From: Geomonas diazotrophica
GTDB lineage: Bacteria > Desulfobacterota > Desulfuromonadia > Geobacterales > Geobacteraceae
Reading direction: 5' to 3'
Length of the DNA stretch: 64,000 nt
Assembly: GCF_018919385.1 (NCBI RefSeq)
Contig: NZ_JAHLMF010000007.1
Coordinates: forward strand, 124,001-188,000
Below, in pieces: positions 48,663-59,400 of the stretch (position 1 is its first letter; each line of letters opens with the position of its first letter). A program made the translations under genes and the position numbers. The notes under the pieces were generated by a model, which was not told where the DNA came from, searched no databases, and worked only from the letters and a program-made list of their open reading frames with translations.

Positions 48663-50135
48663 TCACCTGGCCTGCAGGAACTCGACGAGCAGCCGCACGC
48701 CCACGCCGGTGGCCCCCTTGGGGCCGTAGGGGCGGGCCTTGTCGTTCCAGGCCGTCCCGGCGATGTCGAGGTGAGCCCAGCGGGTCTCTCCGACGAACTG
48801 CTTCAGGAACCACCCGGCGCTGATGGCCCCGCCGTCCCTGCTGCCGGCATTCTTGAGATCGGCGATGTCGCTCTTCATCACCTCGCCGTACTCATCCCAA
48901 AGCGGCAGTGGCCAGACCCGCTCGCCGGTCTCCTCGCCGGCCCGCCTCAAGGCGTCGACCAGCCGCTGGTCGTTACCCATGAGGCCGCTCGCCTCGTGCC
49001 CCAGGGCGACTACGCAGGCCCCGGTGAGGGTGGCCAGATCCACCATGGCGGCGGGTTTGAACTGCTTCCGGGCGAAGTGGAGCGCGTCGCACAGGATCAG
49101 GCGCCCTTCGGCGTCGGTGTTGGTGATCTCGATGGTGGTCCCGGAGCAGGAGGTGAGGACGTCACCCGGCTTGAAGGCGTTGCCATCGGGCATGTTCTCG
49201 GCGGTGGGTATGATCCCCACCAGGTTCACCGGCAACTTGAGCCGTACCGCCGCTTCCAGGGTTCCCAGCACGGCCGCGCTTCCTGCCATGTCCGTTTTCA
49301 TCGCCTCCATCCCGGCACCGGGCTTTATCGAGATCCCGCCGGAATCGAAGGTTATTCCCTTGCCGATTAGCGCCACCGGCCGCCCCTTGCCCCCGTGGTA
49401 CTGCAGCACGATCAGGCGCGGCGGGATGGCCGCCCCCTTGCCCACGCCGACCAGGGCGTTCATCCCCATCTGTTCCAGTTCCCCGAGCTCGTAGACCCGG
49501 CAGTCGAGGGCGTTGCGCTCGGCCAGCTCCCGGGCGGCCTGGGCGAGGTAGGCCGGCGTCACCACGTTGCCGGGGTGGGAGACGAGGTCGCGCGCCAGCA
49601 TGACGCCGTCGCCGATGATCTGTGCCCGTTCCAGCGCCTGGCGCCCGGCCGCCTCCTGGTCGGGGGACAGGAGCACGGTCATGGTGTCGAAGCCGAAGCG
49701 CTCCTCTTTTTCCTTGGTCTTGTACTGCTCGAAGCTATAACTGCCGAGCAGCATCCCGATCGTCGCGTTATCGATGGCGTCATAGAGGGGGGCGGCGAGA
49801 TGCAGGGCGCTGCCGAACGAGGCGACGCGCGCGCCGCGCAGCGCGGCAACGGCGTTCCCCGCCCCCTGGCGCAGGCGCTCGGCGCTCAAATCCTTCTTCT
49901 TCCCCAGTCCGACCAGCACGAGGCGCTCGGCGGGGAGCCTGCCGAGCGTGTGCAGCAGGCGGGTGGACCCTTTCTTGCCGGTGAACTCGCGGCTCTGCGC
50001 CAGTCGGCCGAGCAGGCCCCCCAGGGCGGAGTCGCATGCCTGGTGGAGCCTGTCCTGCTCGTCCTCGAAACAGCCGATGACCAGGGCGGGGGTGGCATAC
50101 TCAAGCGGTTGGGCTGAGCTGATTTCGATTCTCAT
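48663..50135 (-). CDS. pepA: Leucyl aminopeptidase (M17)
   Basis: The 490-residue protein has a divergent N-terminal macro-like domain (1-165) and the M17 catalytic domain: KGITFDSGGISIKPG, MKTDMAGSAAV and NTDAEGRL, which hold the two-metal ligands (Lys, Asp, Glu) and the catalytic Arg. Length fits bacterial PepA. The ribosome-binding site is weak (GAGGTTTGCC). It follows the DAHP synthase gene by 22 bp, so the two are cotranscribed. Confidence 0.96.
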   Translation of the reverse strand: MRIEISSAQPLEYATPALVIGCFEDEQDRLHQACDSALGGLLGRLAQSREFTGKKGSTRLLHTLGRLPAERLVLVGLGKKKDLSAERLRQGAGNAVAALRGARVASFGSALHLAAPLYDAIDNATIGMLLGSYSFEQYKTKEKEERFGFDTMTVLLSPDQEAAGRQALERAQIIGDGVMLARDLVSHPGNVVTPAYLAQAARELAERNALDCRVYELGELEQMGMNALVGVGKGAAIPPRLIVLQYHGGKGRPVALIGKGITFDSGGISIKPGAGMEAMKTDMAGSAAVLGTLEAAVRLKLPVNLVGIIPTAENMPDGNAFKPGDVLTSCSGTTIEITNTDAEGRLILCDALHFARKQFKPAAMVDLATLTGACVVALGHEASGLMGNDQRLVDALRRAGEETGERVWPLPLWDEYGEVMKSDIADLKNAGSRDGGAISAGWFLKQFVGETRWAHLDIAGTAWNDKARPYGPKGATGVGVRLLVEFLQAR

Positions 50136-50157
50136 GGCAAACCTCGCTAGGGATAGG

Positions 50158-51510
50158 TTACTTGCACGGGTGCAGCATCTCGGCCAGCTCGAAGGCGAGC
50201 TCCACGCTCTGCTCCGCGTTCAGGCGCGGGTCGCAGTTGGTCTGGTAGTTCAGGTGCAGGTGCTTGTCCAGAAGCTGGCGGCTCCCCCCGGTGCACTCGG
50301 TGACGTGGTCGCCGGTCAGCTCGAGGTGCACCCCTCCCGCGACGGTCCCCTCGGACTTGTGGATCGCCCAGAATGTCTTGATCTCGCGCAGGACGTCCTC
50401 GAACTTCCTGGACTTTTGCCCGAATTCGTTCTGGTAGGTGTTGCCGTGCATGGGGTCGCAGCTCCAGACCACCCGGTACCCCTCGCGCTGGATCTCGCCC
50501 AGGAGTTTCGGAAGGTAGTCGGAGACCTTGTCGGCGCCGAAACGGGTGATCAGGGTGAGGCGGCCCGCCTCGTTCTCCGGGTTCAGCCGCTCCACGATCG
50601 CCTTGATGTCGTCGATGTCGTACTTGGGGCCGATCTTCATCCCAAGCGGGTTCTTGACCCCGCGCAGGAACTCGATGTGGGCTCCCTCCAGCTGCCGGGT
50701 GCGGTCCCCGATCCAGAGCATGTGGCCGCTGCAGTCGTACCAGCCGCCGGTGGTGGAATCCATGCGGGTGAGGGCCTCCTCGTAGTCGAGCAGCAGCGCC
50801 TCGTGCGAGGTGTACAGGGTCACCTGGTTCAACTGCGGCGTGTGCTGCGGATCAAGGCCGATCGCGGTCATGAAGTTGATGGTTTTCCAGATCTGGCGCA
50901 CCAGGTCCTCGTACTTCTGGCCGGCGGGGAGGGCGTCCAGCGAGGCGCGGTGCCAGGCCTGCACGCGGTCCAGTGCGGCGTAGCCGCCGAGGGTGAAGGA
51001 GCGCACCAGGTTAAGCGTGGCCGCCGCCCGGTAGTATCCCTCCAGCATCCGGCGCGGGTCGGGCGTTCTCGCCTCCATGGTCGGCTCAGGGCTGTTCACC
51101 ATGTCGCCACGGTAGCTCGGGAGCTCGACCCCGTTCACGAGCTCGGTGTCGGAGGAGCGGGGCTTCGCGTACTGGCCCGCCATCCGTCCGATCTTGATGA
51201 CCCGCTTCTCGCCGGCGTAGGCGACCACCACCGACATCTGCAGGATGACCTTCAAAAGTTCCCGGATGTCCGGCCCGGTGCAGCGGGAGAAATCCTCGGC
51301 GCAGTCGCCGCATTGCAGCACGAAGGCCTTCCCCTCGACGGCCTCGGCCAGTTGCGATTTGAGCGTCTGGCATTCGCCGGCGAAAACCAGCGGCGGCAGT
51401 TGCGACAGCGTTTTCAGCGACTCGTCCAGTGCGGGCCCTGCCGGCCACACCGGCTGCTGCAGGGCGGGAAAAGAGCGCCAGCTCGATTTGCTCCATTTCT
51501 TGGTAGGCAT
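50158..51510 (-). CDS. 3-Deoxy-7-phosphoheptulonate synthase, class II
   Basis: First step of the shikimate pathway, condensing PEP with erythrose 4-phosphate. The 450-residue protein is of the plant/actinobacterial type: VFAGECQTLK, LQCGDCAEDFS with the metal-binding Cys, KIGRMAGQYAKPRS, and WSCDPMHGNT. GAGGTTTCAGC precedes the ATG. It heads a two-gene unit with pepA. Confidence 0.95.
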   Translation of the reverse strand: MPTKKWSKSSWRSFPALQQPVWPAGPALDESLKTLSQLPPLVFAGECQTLKSQLAEAVEGKAFVLQCGDCAEDFSRCTGPDIRELLKVILQMSVVVAYAGEKRVIKIGRMAGQYAKPRSSDTELVNGVELPSYRGDMVNSPEPTMEARTPDPRRMLEGYYRAAATLNLVRSFTLGGYAALDRVQAWHRASLDALPAGQKYEDLVRQIWKTINFMTAIGLDPQHTPQLNQVTLYTSHEALLLDYEEALTRMDSTTGGWYDCSGHMLWIGDRTRQLEGAHIEFLRGVKNPLGMKIGPKYDIDDIKAIVERLNPENEAGRLTLITRFGADKVSDYLPKLLGEIQREGYRVVWSCDPMHGNTYQNEFGQKSRKFEDVLREIKTFWAIHKSEGTVAGGVHLELTGDHVTECTGGSRQLLDKHLHLNYQTNCDPRLNAEQSVELAFELAEMLHPCK

Positions 51511-51668
51511 GCTGAAACCTCTTGATTGAGAGTGGGCATCCCGGCAGCGATACGTGCGAGCCGGGGAGCGCGCTGCAATGGTAGCAGGATTGCGGGCTAT
51601 TGAAAAACTAAAAAGTTAATAAAATCAAGTAAGGTGGTGCTAAAGACTCTTCCAAACCGGCGCCATCG

Positions 51669-51677
51669 TGGTATGAT
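51669..51677 (+). promoter_or_regulatory. Extended -10 promoter of the C13 peptidase gene
   Basis: TGGTATGAT (TATGAT at 51672-51677) ends 8 nt before the ATG at 51686, leaving no room for a leader; no ribosome-binding site is present. Confidence 0.5.
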
Positions 51678-51685
51678 GCACGACC

Positions 51686-53188
51686 ATGAATGAGGATCGC
51701 CCCACAGACACGACACCGAACCGTCCCGCCGAACCACCTGCCGAAACTGCACCCGGCACCGCTTCGGGAGAAAACGAAGGCGTTCCCCGCGACGGGGTTC
51801 CCCAGGAGCCGGTAACGGTAAGGAACACCCTTGCCCGGCTCTGGTCCGACCTCTACGGCGGTCTGCGGGGCGCTCTCTTGCTGCGCTCCGGCTTCGAGCC
51901 GCTCTCATCCGCCCCCGCCGGCCTGGTGGTCCTGGTCGCCGCGGACCTGGTGCTGAACCTGCTGGTTTCCTTACTGCTGGTCGGGGGCGGCGGGAATTTC
52001 TCTTTCTCGTCGATACCGTACTTTCTTTTCTACCTGCCGCTTTTCCTGCTCTTCGGGGCGGCGGCAAGTGGGGTGGTGCACCGTCCCAAGGCGATCACCG
52101 GCCTCGCCGCCGCGCTGGTCGCCTTCAGCATCCCGATCGAAGTCAGCCACGGCATCCTGGAATGGCTCGCCCAGTGGCGCCCCTTCGAGTGGCTCTCGGA
52201 CTACCTCGCCGCGCCGCACTACTACCGCTTCTTCGGCTGGTGGGTCGCTGCCTCCCTGGTATTCCTGCTGCGCCTGGATGGTCCCGGCGGCTTTGGTCGT
52301 CGCCTCCGGCTGGTGCTTCTGTTCCTGCTGCTGGTGGCGGCGCCGCTCTACTATTTCCAGCGCGGCGACCTCTGGGTCAGCAAGGAGGGGGGAAACGAGA
52401 GCGGCGAACTCTCCCTCACCGACGAGGTGCTCACCGCCCAGAACCGGCTCCTGGAAGAACAGCTCCGTTCCCTGCTTCACGGGCGTCCCGGCCACAGCGA
52501 TCTCTACTTCGTCGGTTTTGCCGGGGACGCCTCGCAGGACGTCTTTTTGAAGGAGTTGAGCGCGACCCGGCAGCTCTTCGACAGCCGCTTCGGGACCGCC
52601 GGTCGTTCGGTGCTCCTGGTCAACAACCCGCAGAGCGCCACCGCGCTCCCTTTCGCCACCGCCGGCAACCTCGAGCGCGCCCTGGTGCGGGTCGGGGAGG
52701 TGATGAACCGCGACGAGGACGTCCTCTTCCTCTACCTCAGCTCGCACGGGTCGCGAGACCAGGAACTGGAGGTGAATAACCCTCCCCTGGAGCTGAAACA
52801 GGTCACGCCGGAGCTGCTGCGGCGCATGCTGCAGAAGGCGGGGATCAGGTACAAGGTCGTGGTGGTGTCGGCCTGCTTCTCGGGAGGGTTCATCCAGCCC
52901 CTGCAGGATGACGGCAGCCTGCTGATCACCGCCGCCGACGCGACCCACGAGTCCTTTGGCTGCGGCTTCGGCGAAAACTACACCTGGTTCGGCGAGGCGT
53001 TCGTCGGGGATGCGCTTAGGAACACGTTCAGCTTCACCGACGCTTTCGAGAAGAGCCGCGACACCATCAGGAAATGGGAAGAAGAGCGGGGCGAGACGCC
53101 GTCGAACCCGCAGATCTGGGCCGGGAAGGAGATATGGCCGGTGCTGAAGAGGGTGCAGGAGGAACTGGCGCAGCGGAAAGGGAGGTAA
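51686..53188 (+). CDS. Membrane-anchored C13 (legumain-like) cysteine peptidase
   Basis: The 500-residue protein has a Pro-rich, likely cytosolic N-terminus (about 1-45), about four membrane segments (about 75-215) and a C-terminal caspase-fold domain (about 260-495): YLSSHGSRDQ with the catalytic His and VVVSACFSGGFIQPL with the catalytic Cys. DUF/C13 membrane peptidases are known but their targets are not. The start has no ribosome-binding site (see finding). It is convergent with tldD. Confidence 0.87.
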   Translation: MNEDRPTDTTPNRPAEPPAETAPGTASGENEGVPRDGVPQEPVTVRNTLARLWSDLYGGLRGALLLRSGFEPLSSAPAGLVVLVAADLVLNLLVSLLLVGGGGNFSFSSIPYFLFYLPLFLLFGAAASGVVHRPKAITGLAAALVAFSIPIEVSHGILEWLAQWRPFEWLSDYLAAPHYYRFFGWWVAASLVFLLRLDGPGGFGRRLRLVLLFLLLVAAPLYYFQRGDLWVSKEGGNESGELSLTDEVLTAQNRLLEEQLRSLLHGRPGHSDLYFVGFAGDASQDVFLKELSATRQLFDSRFGTAGRSVLLVNNPQSATALPFATAGNLERALVRVGEVMNRDEDVLFLYLSSHGSRDQELEVNNPPLELKQVTPELLRRMLQKAGIRYKVVVVSACFSGGFIQPLQDDGSLLITAADATHESFGCGFGENYTWFGEAFVGDALRNTFSFTDAFEKSRDTIRKWEEERGETPSNPQIWAGKEIWPVLKRVQEELAQRKGR

Positions 53189-53234
53189 GGCAGCGGTAGG
53201 CCGCGCGGTGCGACCCTTACGCGCCCTTTTCGAT

Positions 53235-54618
53235 TCAGCGTGCGCCGCCGACGGTGATGGCCGGGATGAGGAGCGTCGGCTGCGCGTCGGAGACCGGCAC
53301 CCCCTGGCCGTCCTTGCCGCAGGTGCCGATGCCGAAACCAAGGTCGTTGCCCACCATGGCTATCTGCCGCAGCACCTCGGGGCCGTTCCCCGCCAGGGTC
53401 GCACCCCGGACCGGTTCGCCCACCACGCCGTTTTCGATCAGGTACCCCTCGGAAACCTCGAAGACGAAGTCGCCGTTCACCGTGTTCACCTGTCCCCCTC
53501 CCATGCGCTTGACGAAGAGGCCGTTGGTTACGCTCTTCACGATCAGGGCGGGATCGCTCTTACCGGGCGCGATCAGGGTGTTGGTCATGCGCACGATGGG
53601 ACGGTTGCGGTAGGACTCGCGCCGCCCGTTGCCGGTGGAAACGCAGCCTTCCTTCATGGCCGAGAGCCGGTCGTACAGGTACCCCTTCAGGATGCCGTTT
53701 TCCACCAGCACCGTCTTCCGGGCCGGCGTCCCCTCGCCGTCGAAACCGAAGGAGCCGCGGGCGTAGGGGATGGTGGCGTCGTCGATGACCGTGATCAGCT
53801 CCGAGGCGACCTGCTCGCCGATCCTCCCCCGATACACCGAGCTTCCCGCCTGCACCAGGTCCGCCTCCAGGCCGTGGCCGATCGCCTCGTGCACCATGGT
53901 TCCCCCCGCCTCGCTGGAGAGGACAACCGGGAACTGTCCCGCCGGCGACTTCCGCGCCCCGAGCATCATCACCCCCCCGCGCCGCGGCCTTGAGCGCCAA
54001 CTCCTCAGGCGATGAGGTGTCGAAGAGCTCGAAGCCGCGGGCCGCCCCCACCGGCTCGTACCCGGTCTGGGTCACCTTGCCGTCCTGGGCCACCACCTGG
54101 ACCAGGAACACGGTGGAGCAGGAACTCTCCTCGTGGAACTCCCCCAGCGAGTTGACGCTCTGGGTCTTCACCCGGGCGTCGCGGTAGACCGCCATCACCT
54201 GCCGGACCCGCGCGTCGAAGCCGCGTGCGGCACGGTCGGCCCGGTTTACCAACGCGACCTTCTGCGCCAGCTCCACCTGGTCGGGAGGTACCGCTACCGC
54301 GTACCCCAGCGCCGACTTAGGGACGCAGAGGTTGAAATCGGGGTGGGGGACGCCGCCGCGCACGCCGCGGCTCACCGTGTCGGCCAGTTGCAGCAGGGAC
54401 TCCTGGTTCAGCTGGTTGGTGTAGGCGTAGGCGGTCGAGAACCCGGAAACGACCCTGATCCCGATGCCGCGGTCCGCAGCCGACAGCACCCGCTCCACCT
54501 TGCCGTCCTCGCACAGCACGGAGGTGTAGGCGCCGTCCTCGTAGTAGATGTCGGCGAACTCCCCCCCCGCGGCGAGGGCACGCTTGAGGATTGCCCTGGC
54601 GTCTACGCTTTCGAGCAC
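53235..54618 (-). pseudogene. tldD: TldD metalloprotease gene with a single-base frameshift
   Basis: Two frames together make one TldD protein (about 460 aa if one base were removed). The upstream part, 54618 to about 53979, reads through LKAAAR. Then a run of seven G on the minus strand (53972-53978) shifts the frame; with six G it continues as GVMMLGARKSPAG. The downstream part contains the zinc motif HEAIGHGLEAD and TldD family C-terminal segments. TldD with TldE processes peptides such as microcins and modified peptides. Either a sequencing indel, a slipped tract or a true disruption; the rest of the gene is intact. Confidence 0.88.
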
Positions 54619-54842
54619 GGCTCACCTGCCTCGGTCACCTCGGTGACCACTATCTCCTGTCCCACTGCCCGCATCATGGAGTCCACCTCAGCCGCGAAAC
54701 ATACCGGGTAGTTGACCCGCACGATGCCCCGCTTGCCGTCGACGGTGCTCATGGTGGTGAGCCCCTCGTGGGCCTCCAGGATGTATTTCATGTAGACGAT
54801 GTCGCGATTGGCCAGCTGGTAGTAGCGGTTGGCGGTTTCCAT
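54603..54842 (-). CDS. DUF4911 protein (79 aa)
   Basis: A small soluble protein with YYQLANRDIVYMKYILEAHE and GIVRVNYP, matching the DUF4911 pattern, function unknown. Of two adjacent ATGs the second (54842) has better spacing from GGGAGG. Its stop overlaps the tldD start by 16 bases, so translation of tldD depends on it. In relatives DUF4911 and tldD also travel together as far as I recall. Confidence 0.75.
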   Translation of the reverse strand: METANRYYQLANRDIVYMKYILEAHEGLTTMSTVDGKRGIVRVNYPVCFAAEVDSMMRAVGQEIVVTEVTEAGEPCSKA

Positions 54843-54957
54843 CATTCCTCCCTCGGGACCCTTCGGCCCGGTTTTCGTTCATACCATTTGAAGGGGGAAA
54901 AGACAAATTTTCTTTCCCCCGGTTGCCTATGCGCCGACGTCTGATATTTTCTAAGAC

Positions 54958-56265
54958 ATGATATTAGATGGTTCTAATAAGTCAACCGCATCCTCTAAGG
55001 TCCCGTTCCGACGGCACGCGCAGCTTTGCTGCGTTTTGTTTTTCCTGTTCTTCATGGGAAATGGGGCCCTGGCCGCGTGCCAGCCAGACCTCATGGTTCG
55101 CCTTGCCAGCGAAACCGATGCCGCTTATCTCGGGGGGGGAGTCTACGAGAGCACGGCGGTCCTCCAATCCCGCTCGCAGCCAGCCTATCCCGGGCTCCCG
55201 GCCCAGTTCCGGGTCCTGTTGAAGAACGCGGGAGACCAGCCGGACCGCTTCCTGCTCACCGGTCCCGGGAGCGGGGGGGGCGTTGCGGTCAGCTACCTCG
55301 ACGCCGCCGGCGTCGACCGGGAAGCGGCCTTGTCCGGTGCAGGGTATCTAAGCGCCCTGCTCGCGCCGGGGGAGTCGCAGGTCTTGCTGGTCCGGGTGAG
55401 CCCGACGGCCTTCACCCCGGGGGCAAGCTACCGCGTGGCGGTGACCGCGGTCTCTGTCGGGGATCCGCTGGCGGTGGACCAGGCGAAGACGGAGACCGTC
55501 GCCTGCCTCGGGACCGCCGCCGTCGTCGTTTCTGCCCCCCCCGACGGTTCGGGGGCTCCCGGCACCGTGGTCAACTACCCCTACACGGTAACCAACGTGG
55601 GGAACGGCGACAACGCCTTCGCCCTCTCGGTGACTCTGCCGGGGGGGTGGAGGGGAGAGCTCTTCGCCGACGACGGCGCAGGGGGGGGGACGGCCGGCGA
55701 CGGGATACGCCAGGGGGGGGAGAGCCGCGGCTCCACGGGAACAGGCAACCTGGCGCCGGGAGCGTCCTACCGGTTTTTCCTCGCGGTGACCGTCCCGGAA
55801 TCGGGCAGCGACGGGGCGCGCGGTGAATCGCTCCTTTCCGTATCGGGGGATGGGGCGAGCGGGACCGACCGGGTCAACACCACGGCTGTCGCCCCCGTCG
55901 TGCTGCTGAGCGAGGGGGTGCGCAACCTGACCAGGGGGGGGATCTTCGCTGCCAACGCCGATGCGGTGCCTGGGGACCTGCTGCAGTACCGGATGGCCGT
56001 CACCAACGGCGGATCGGCCCCGGCCACCTCCGTTGCCATCGACAGCCCCATCCCTCCCGGGCTCTCCGTCGCGCCCGACTCGCTCTTGCTATCCCTGGCC
56101 CCTACCGGGGAAGGGTCCCCCTGTCCGGCGACGGAATGCGGCCTGGCGCGGATAGCGGACGGGACCCTGACCGCGCAGCTCGGAGAGGGGGCCACCGTTG
56201 CCACCGGCGGCAGCCTGTCACCCGGCAAGACCATCTATCTGTTCTTCAAGGCACAAATTCAATAA
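54958..56265 (+). CDS. Secreted DUF11-type beta-domain protein
   Basis: The 435-residue protein has a signal peptide (hydrophobic CCVLFFLFFMGNGALA, about 24-40) after an extended basic start. Three Ig-like/DUF11-type repeats follow (about 60-165, 185-310, 320-430): AQFRVLLKNAGDQPDRFLL, NYPYTVTNVGNGDNAFALS, LQYRMAVTNGGSAPATSV. These are cell-surface or exported adhesin-like modules. There is no clear ribosome-binding site. The coding DNA contains at least five runs of eight or nine G (55132, 55273, 55681, 55713 and 55934), unusual in this window. Confidence 0.78.
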   Translation: MILDGSNKSTASSKVPFRRHAQLCCVLFFLFFMGNGALAACQPDLMVRLASETDAAYLGGGVYESTAVLQSRSQPAYPGLPAQFRVLLKNAGDQPDRFLLTGPGSGGGVAVSYLDAAGVDREAALSGAGYLSALLAPGESQVLLVRVSPTAFTPGASYRVAVTAVSVGDPLAVDQAKTETVACLGTAAVVVSAPPDGSGAPGTVVNYPYTVTNVGNGDNAFALSVTLPGGWRGELFADDGAGGGTAGDGIRQGGESRGSTGTGNLAPGASYRFFLAVTVPESGSDGARGESLLSVSGDGASGTDRVNTTAVAPVVLLSEGVRNLTRGGIFAANADAVPGDLLQYRMAVTNGGSAPATSVAIDSPIPPGLSVAPDSLLLSLAPTGEGSPCPATECGLARIADGTLTAQLGEGATVATGGSLSPGKTIYLFFKAQIQ

Positions 56266-56460
56266 TGCATCGTCAGACAGTGTTCTTCCGCCACATGCGC
56301 CGCGCCCCTCTCCCGCGGGAGAGGGGGAAGATGGGGGCGTTGCCGAGGGGAATGACCGCGGCGGCAGAGCCCCTCACCCCCTTCGGGCACCCTCTCCCGG
56401 TGGGAGAGGGGTAGCGGAAGGATCGTCGCCAATAAGGTAATGCATTGATCGGGGAAACTG
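56266..56460. repeat. Intergenic palindromes before the giant surface gene
   Basis: A perfect 22-nt palindrome (CCCCTCTCCC-GC-GGGAGAGGGG, 56305-56326) and a second one at 56390-56410 share the CCTCTCCC arm. Such C/G-rich palindromes recur in other gaps of this window. Confidence 0.7.
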
Positions 56461-59400
56461 ATGATGGTCCCGGGATGGCGCAAGATGGGAGGGAGACTTA
56501 TCCGGGCAGGCCTCCTCGGGGTGGCACTTGCGCTCGCCCTCCCCGGCGCTGCGCCCTGCCTCACCCCGTCGGGAACCGTGATCAGCCACGATTTCGCCGC
56601 GCGGTTCGCGACGCCGGCCCCGCGGCAGGCCCGCTCCAACCAGACCCAGATCACCGTGAGGGACCTGGCGGACCCGGAACTGGTCCCGCCGCGAACCGCG
56701 ACCGCCAAGGCGGGGGTCCCGGTTGATTTCCAGCACGTTCTCACCAACAGGGGGAACTTCCCCGACAGTTTCCAGTTGAAGGCGGTGCTGCAGTGCGGGG
56801 TAACGGAATCCGGCCCGGCACCCGCCCTGCGCTTCTACTTGGCCGACGGCGTCACGCCGGTACCTGCGAACTCCGAGGGGGTCCAGGTCGTGGGGCCCGT
56901 GCCGGCGGGGGGGACGGTGAACCTGGTGCTGCGGGCCATCCCCGCCGCGGGAAGCGAGGGGAGGGTGGCGACCATCGTCCTTTCGGCGACCTCGCAGCTT
57001 ATTCCGGCTCGAAGCAGCAGCGTCAATGACCAGCTGCAGGTTCCCGTCCCGGGCAGCGTCGCCGTGTTGAAGACGGTGAGCCCAGCGGGGGCGGTGCTGC
57101 CCGGTACCGTCCTCTCGTACCGTCTCACGCTGAATAACGGGGAGGCATCGCCGGTGACCGGCGTGTTGGTGGTGGACCCCCTGGACGAGCTCCTCGAGTA
57201 CCAGCAGGGGAGCGCAGCCCTTCCCGAAGGAGTGGCTGGAACCGTGAACTACGATGCCGGCAGCAGGTCGCTGCGGTTCGACATCCCCCTGCTCCCCGCC
57301 GGTTTCAGCGGCTCGGTCGTTTTTCGCGCCGCGGTGCGCAGCGACGCCCCCGGCAACGCCCCCATCGTCAACACCGCCGGCGTCACCAGCAGCCTGAGCG
57401 GGACGCCGACCCTCAGCAACAGCACCTTCAACACGGTGCTGGCGCGCGCCCTTTTGGTCAGCAAGGAGGCCGGCAGTGCCGTTGCCGAGGCGGGGGACAT
57501 CGTGCCCTATACCGTGCGGGTGGAGAACGTAGGTGCGGCGCTTTTGGAGCACGTAACCGTGGAGGATCGCATCCCCAGGGGGTTCCGGTACCTGAAGGGG
57601 TCGAGCCACCTGGACGGCTTCGCCGTCGCAGACCCGGTGGGGGGGGCGCAGCGGTTGAGCTGGGACGTGGGGACCCTGCCAGCCGGGGGGCGCAAGGTGC
57701 TTTCCTACCGGCTGGTCCTTTCCGCCGAAGTCCCGGTCGGCACCAGCGTCAACTGGGCCCGGGCCTCCGGGGTAACGGAAGCGGGGACTACCAGCATCGC
57801 CCCCCCCGCCAGTGCGGCCGTCAAGGTGCGGCCGTCGATTCTCGGGGATAAGGCGGTGATCATGGGGAGGGTCTTCAGGGACCGCAACGGCAACGGCGTT
57901 CCCGACCCCGGCGAGCCGGGGGAGCCCGGGGTCAGGATCTACCTGGAGGACGGTTCGTTCGTGTTCAGCGACGCCGAGGGGAAGTACAGTTTCACCGGGA
58001 TCGCCTCCGGCGACCACGTGCTGAAGATAGACCGAAACACGCTGGACCCGACCCTGCGCTCGTTGCCGTACAACACCGCCTTCGCCGGGGTGGGGTGGTC
58101 GCAGTTCGTGACCGTTCCCTTCGGCGGCCCGGCGCGGGGCGACTTCGCCCTGGTGCCCGCTCAAGCGACCCCCGTGCCCCCGGATGCTGCCGCCACCGGG
58201 GCGGCTCCGCCTACCCCGGTGACACCCGCGTCTCCACTGGTCCCCACGGTTCACCAGGCTCCCTCGCTCACGGCCGACTGGCTCCTGGTCGGATTGGGCA
58301 GCGCCACCGTGGGGGGCAAGGCCGGCGGCGACCCGGGCCTGTTCCACGAGGAGCGCCTCGCCTTCTACACACGCGGCACCCTCCTGGGCGACTACCGGCT
58401 CACCGCCGCCTACGACTCGGACAAGGAGCGCCGCGACGGGGTGTTCCAGACCATCGACCCCGAGAGATACTACCCCGTCTACGGTGACGCCGGTGACATC
58501 GGCTACGACGCGGAGTCCAGGGGGAAGCTGTACCTGAAGGTCCAATCCGGCCGCTCCTATCTCATGGAGGGGGACTACCGCACCGACCTCTCGGAAAACG
58601 AGTTCTCCCGCTACGACCGGGCACTCAATGGGGCGAAGTTCGAAGTGAACCGGGAACATCTCGCCTTGAAAGGGTTCGAAAGCCGAACCGAGGAGACCAT
58701 CGTCCGCGACCAGATCGCGGGAAACGGCACCTCCGGGCACTACCTTCTCTCCCGAAGGCCGGTCTTCGAGAACAGCGAGCGGGTCCGCATCGAGGTGCGC
58801 GATCGCTACCACTCCGAGCGCGTCATATCCGTCACCGAAAAGGTCCGCTACGCCGACTACTCCATCGATTACCTCGCGGGGACCATCCTGTTCAAGGAGC
58901 CGGTCCCTTCGCTGGACCAGTTCCTGAACCCGGTCACCATCGTGATCACCTACCAGGCCCAGGGGGGGGGCGAGAAGCGCTACGTCTACGGCGGGCGCGC
59001 CGAGTTACGCACCGACCAGGGCGCCCACCTCGGGGGGACCGCGGTCGTCGAGGAGCACGCCTTCAAGAACAGCTCCCTCTACGGCCTCGATGCCGGATGG
59101 CGCCTGGGCAGTTGGCTCGCGGTGAAAGGCGAAGGGGCGGTCAGCGAGAGCTGGGAAAAGGGAAGGGGGAGCGCCTGGAAGACGGACCTCATTTTGCGAC
59201 CGGCCGAGCCCGTCTCCCTGGGGCTCTACTACCGCAAGGTGGATGCCGATTTCTTCAACCCTTCCATGAGCGGCAGCGAGACAGGTACCGAGAAGTACGG
59301 CGGTCGGCTCGATTACCGGGCGCCGGGCAACACCCTCGTCTTCGCGGAGAGCTTCGTGCAGCGCGACGAGACCGCGCGGCGCAGGCTGGTCGGGAAAGAG

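Noticed and set aside
56374-58812. 812-codon minus-strand frame opposite the giant surface gene
   Set aside because: No ribosome-binding site or domain; it is a GC-driven shadow of the plus-strand gene.
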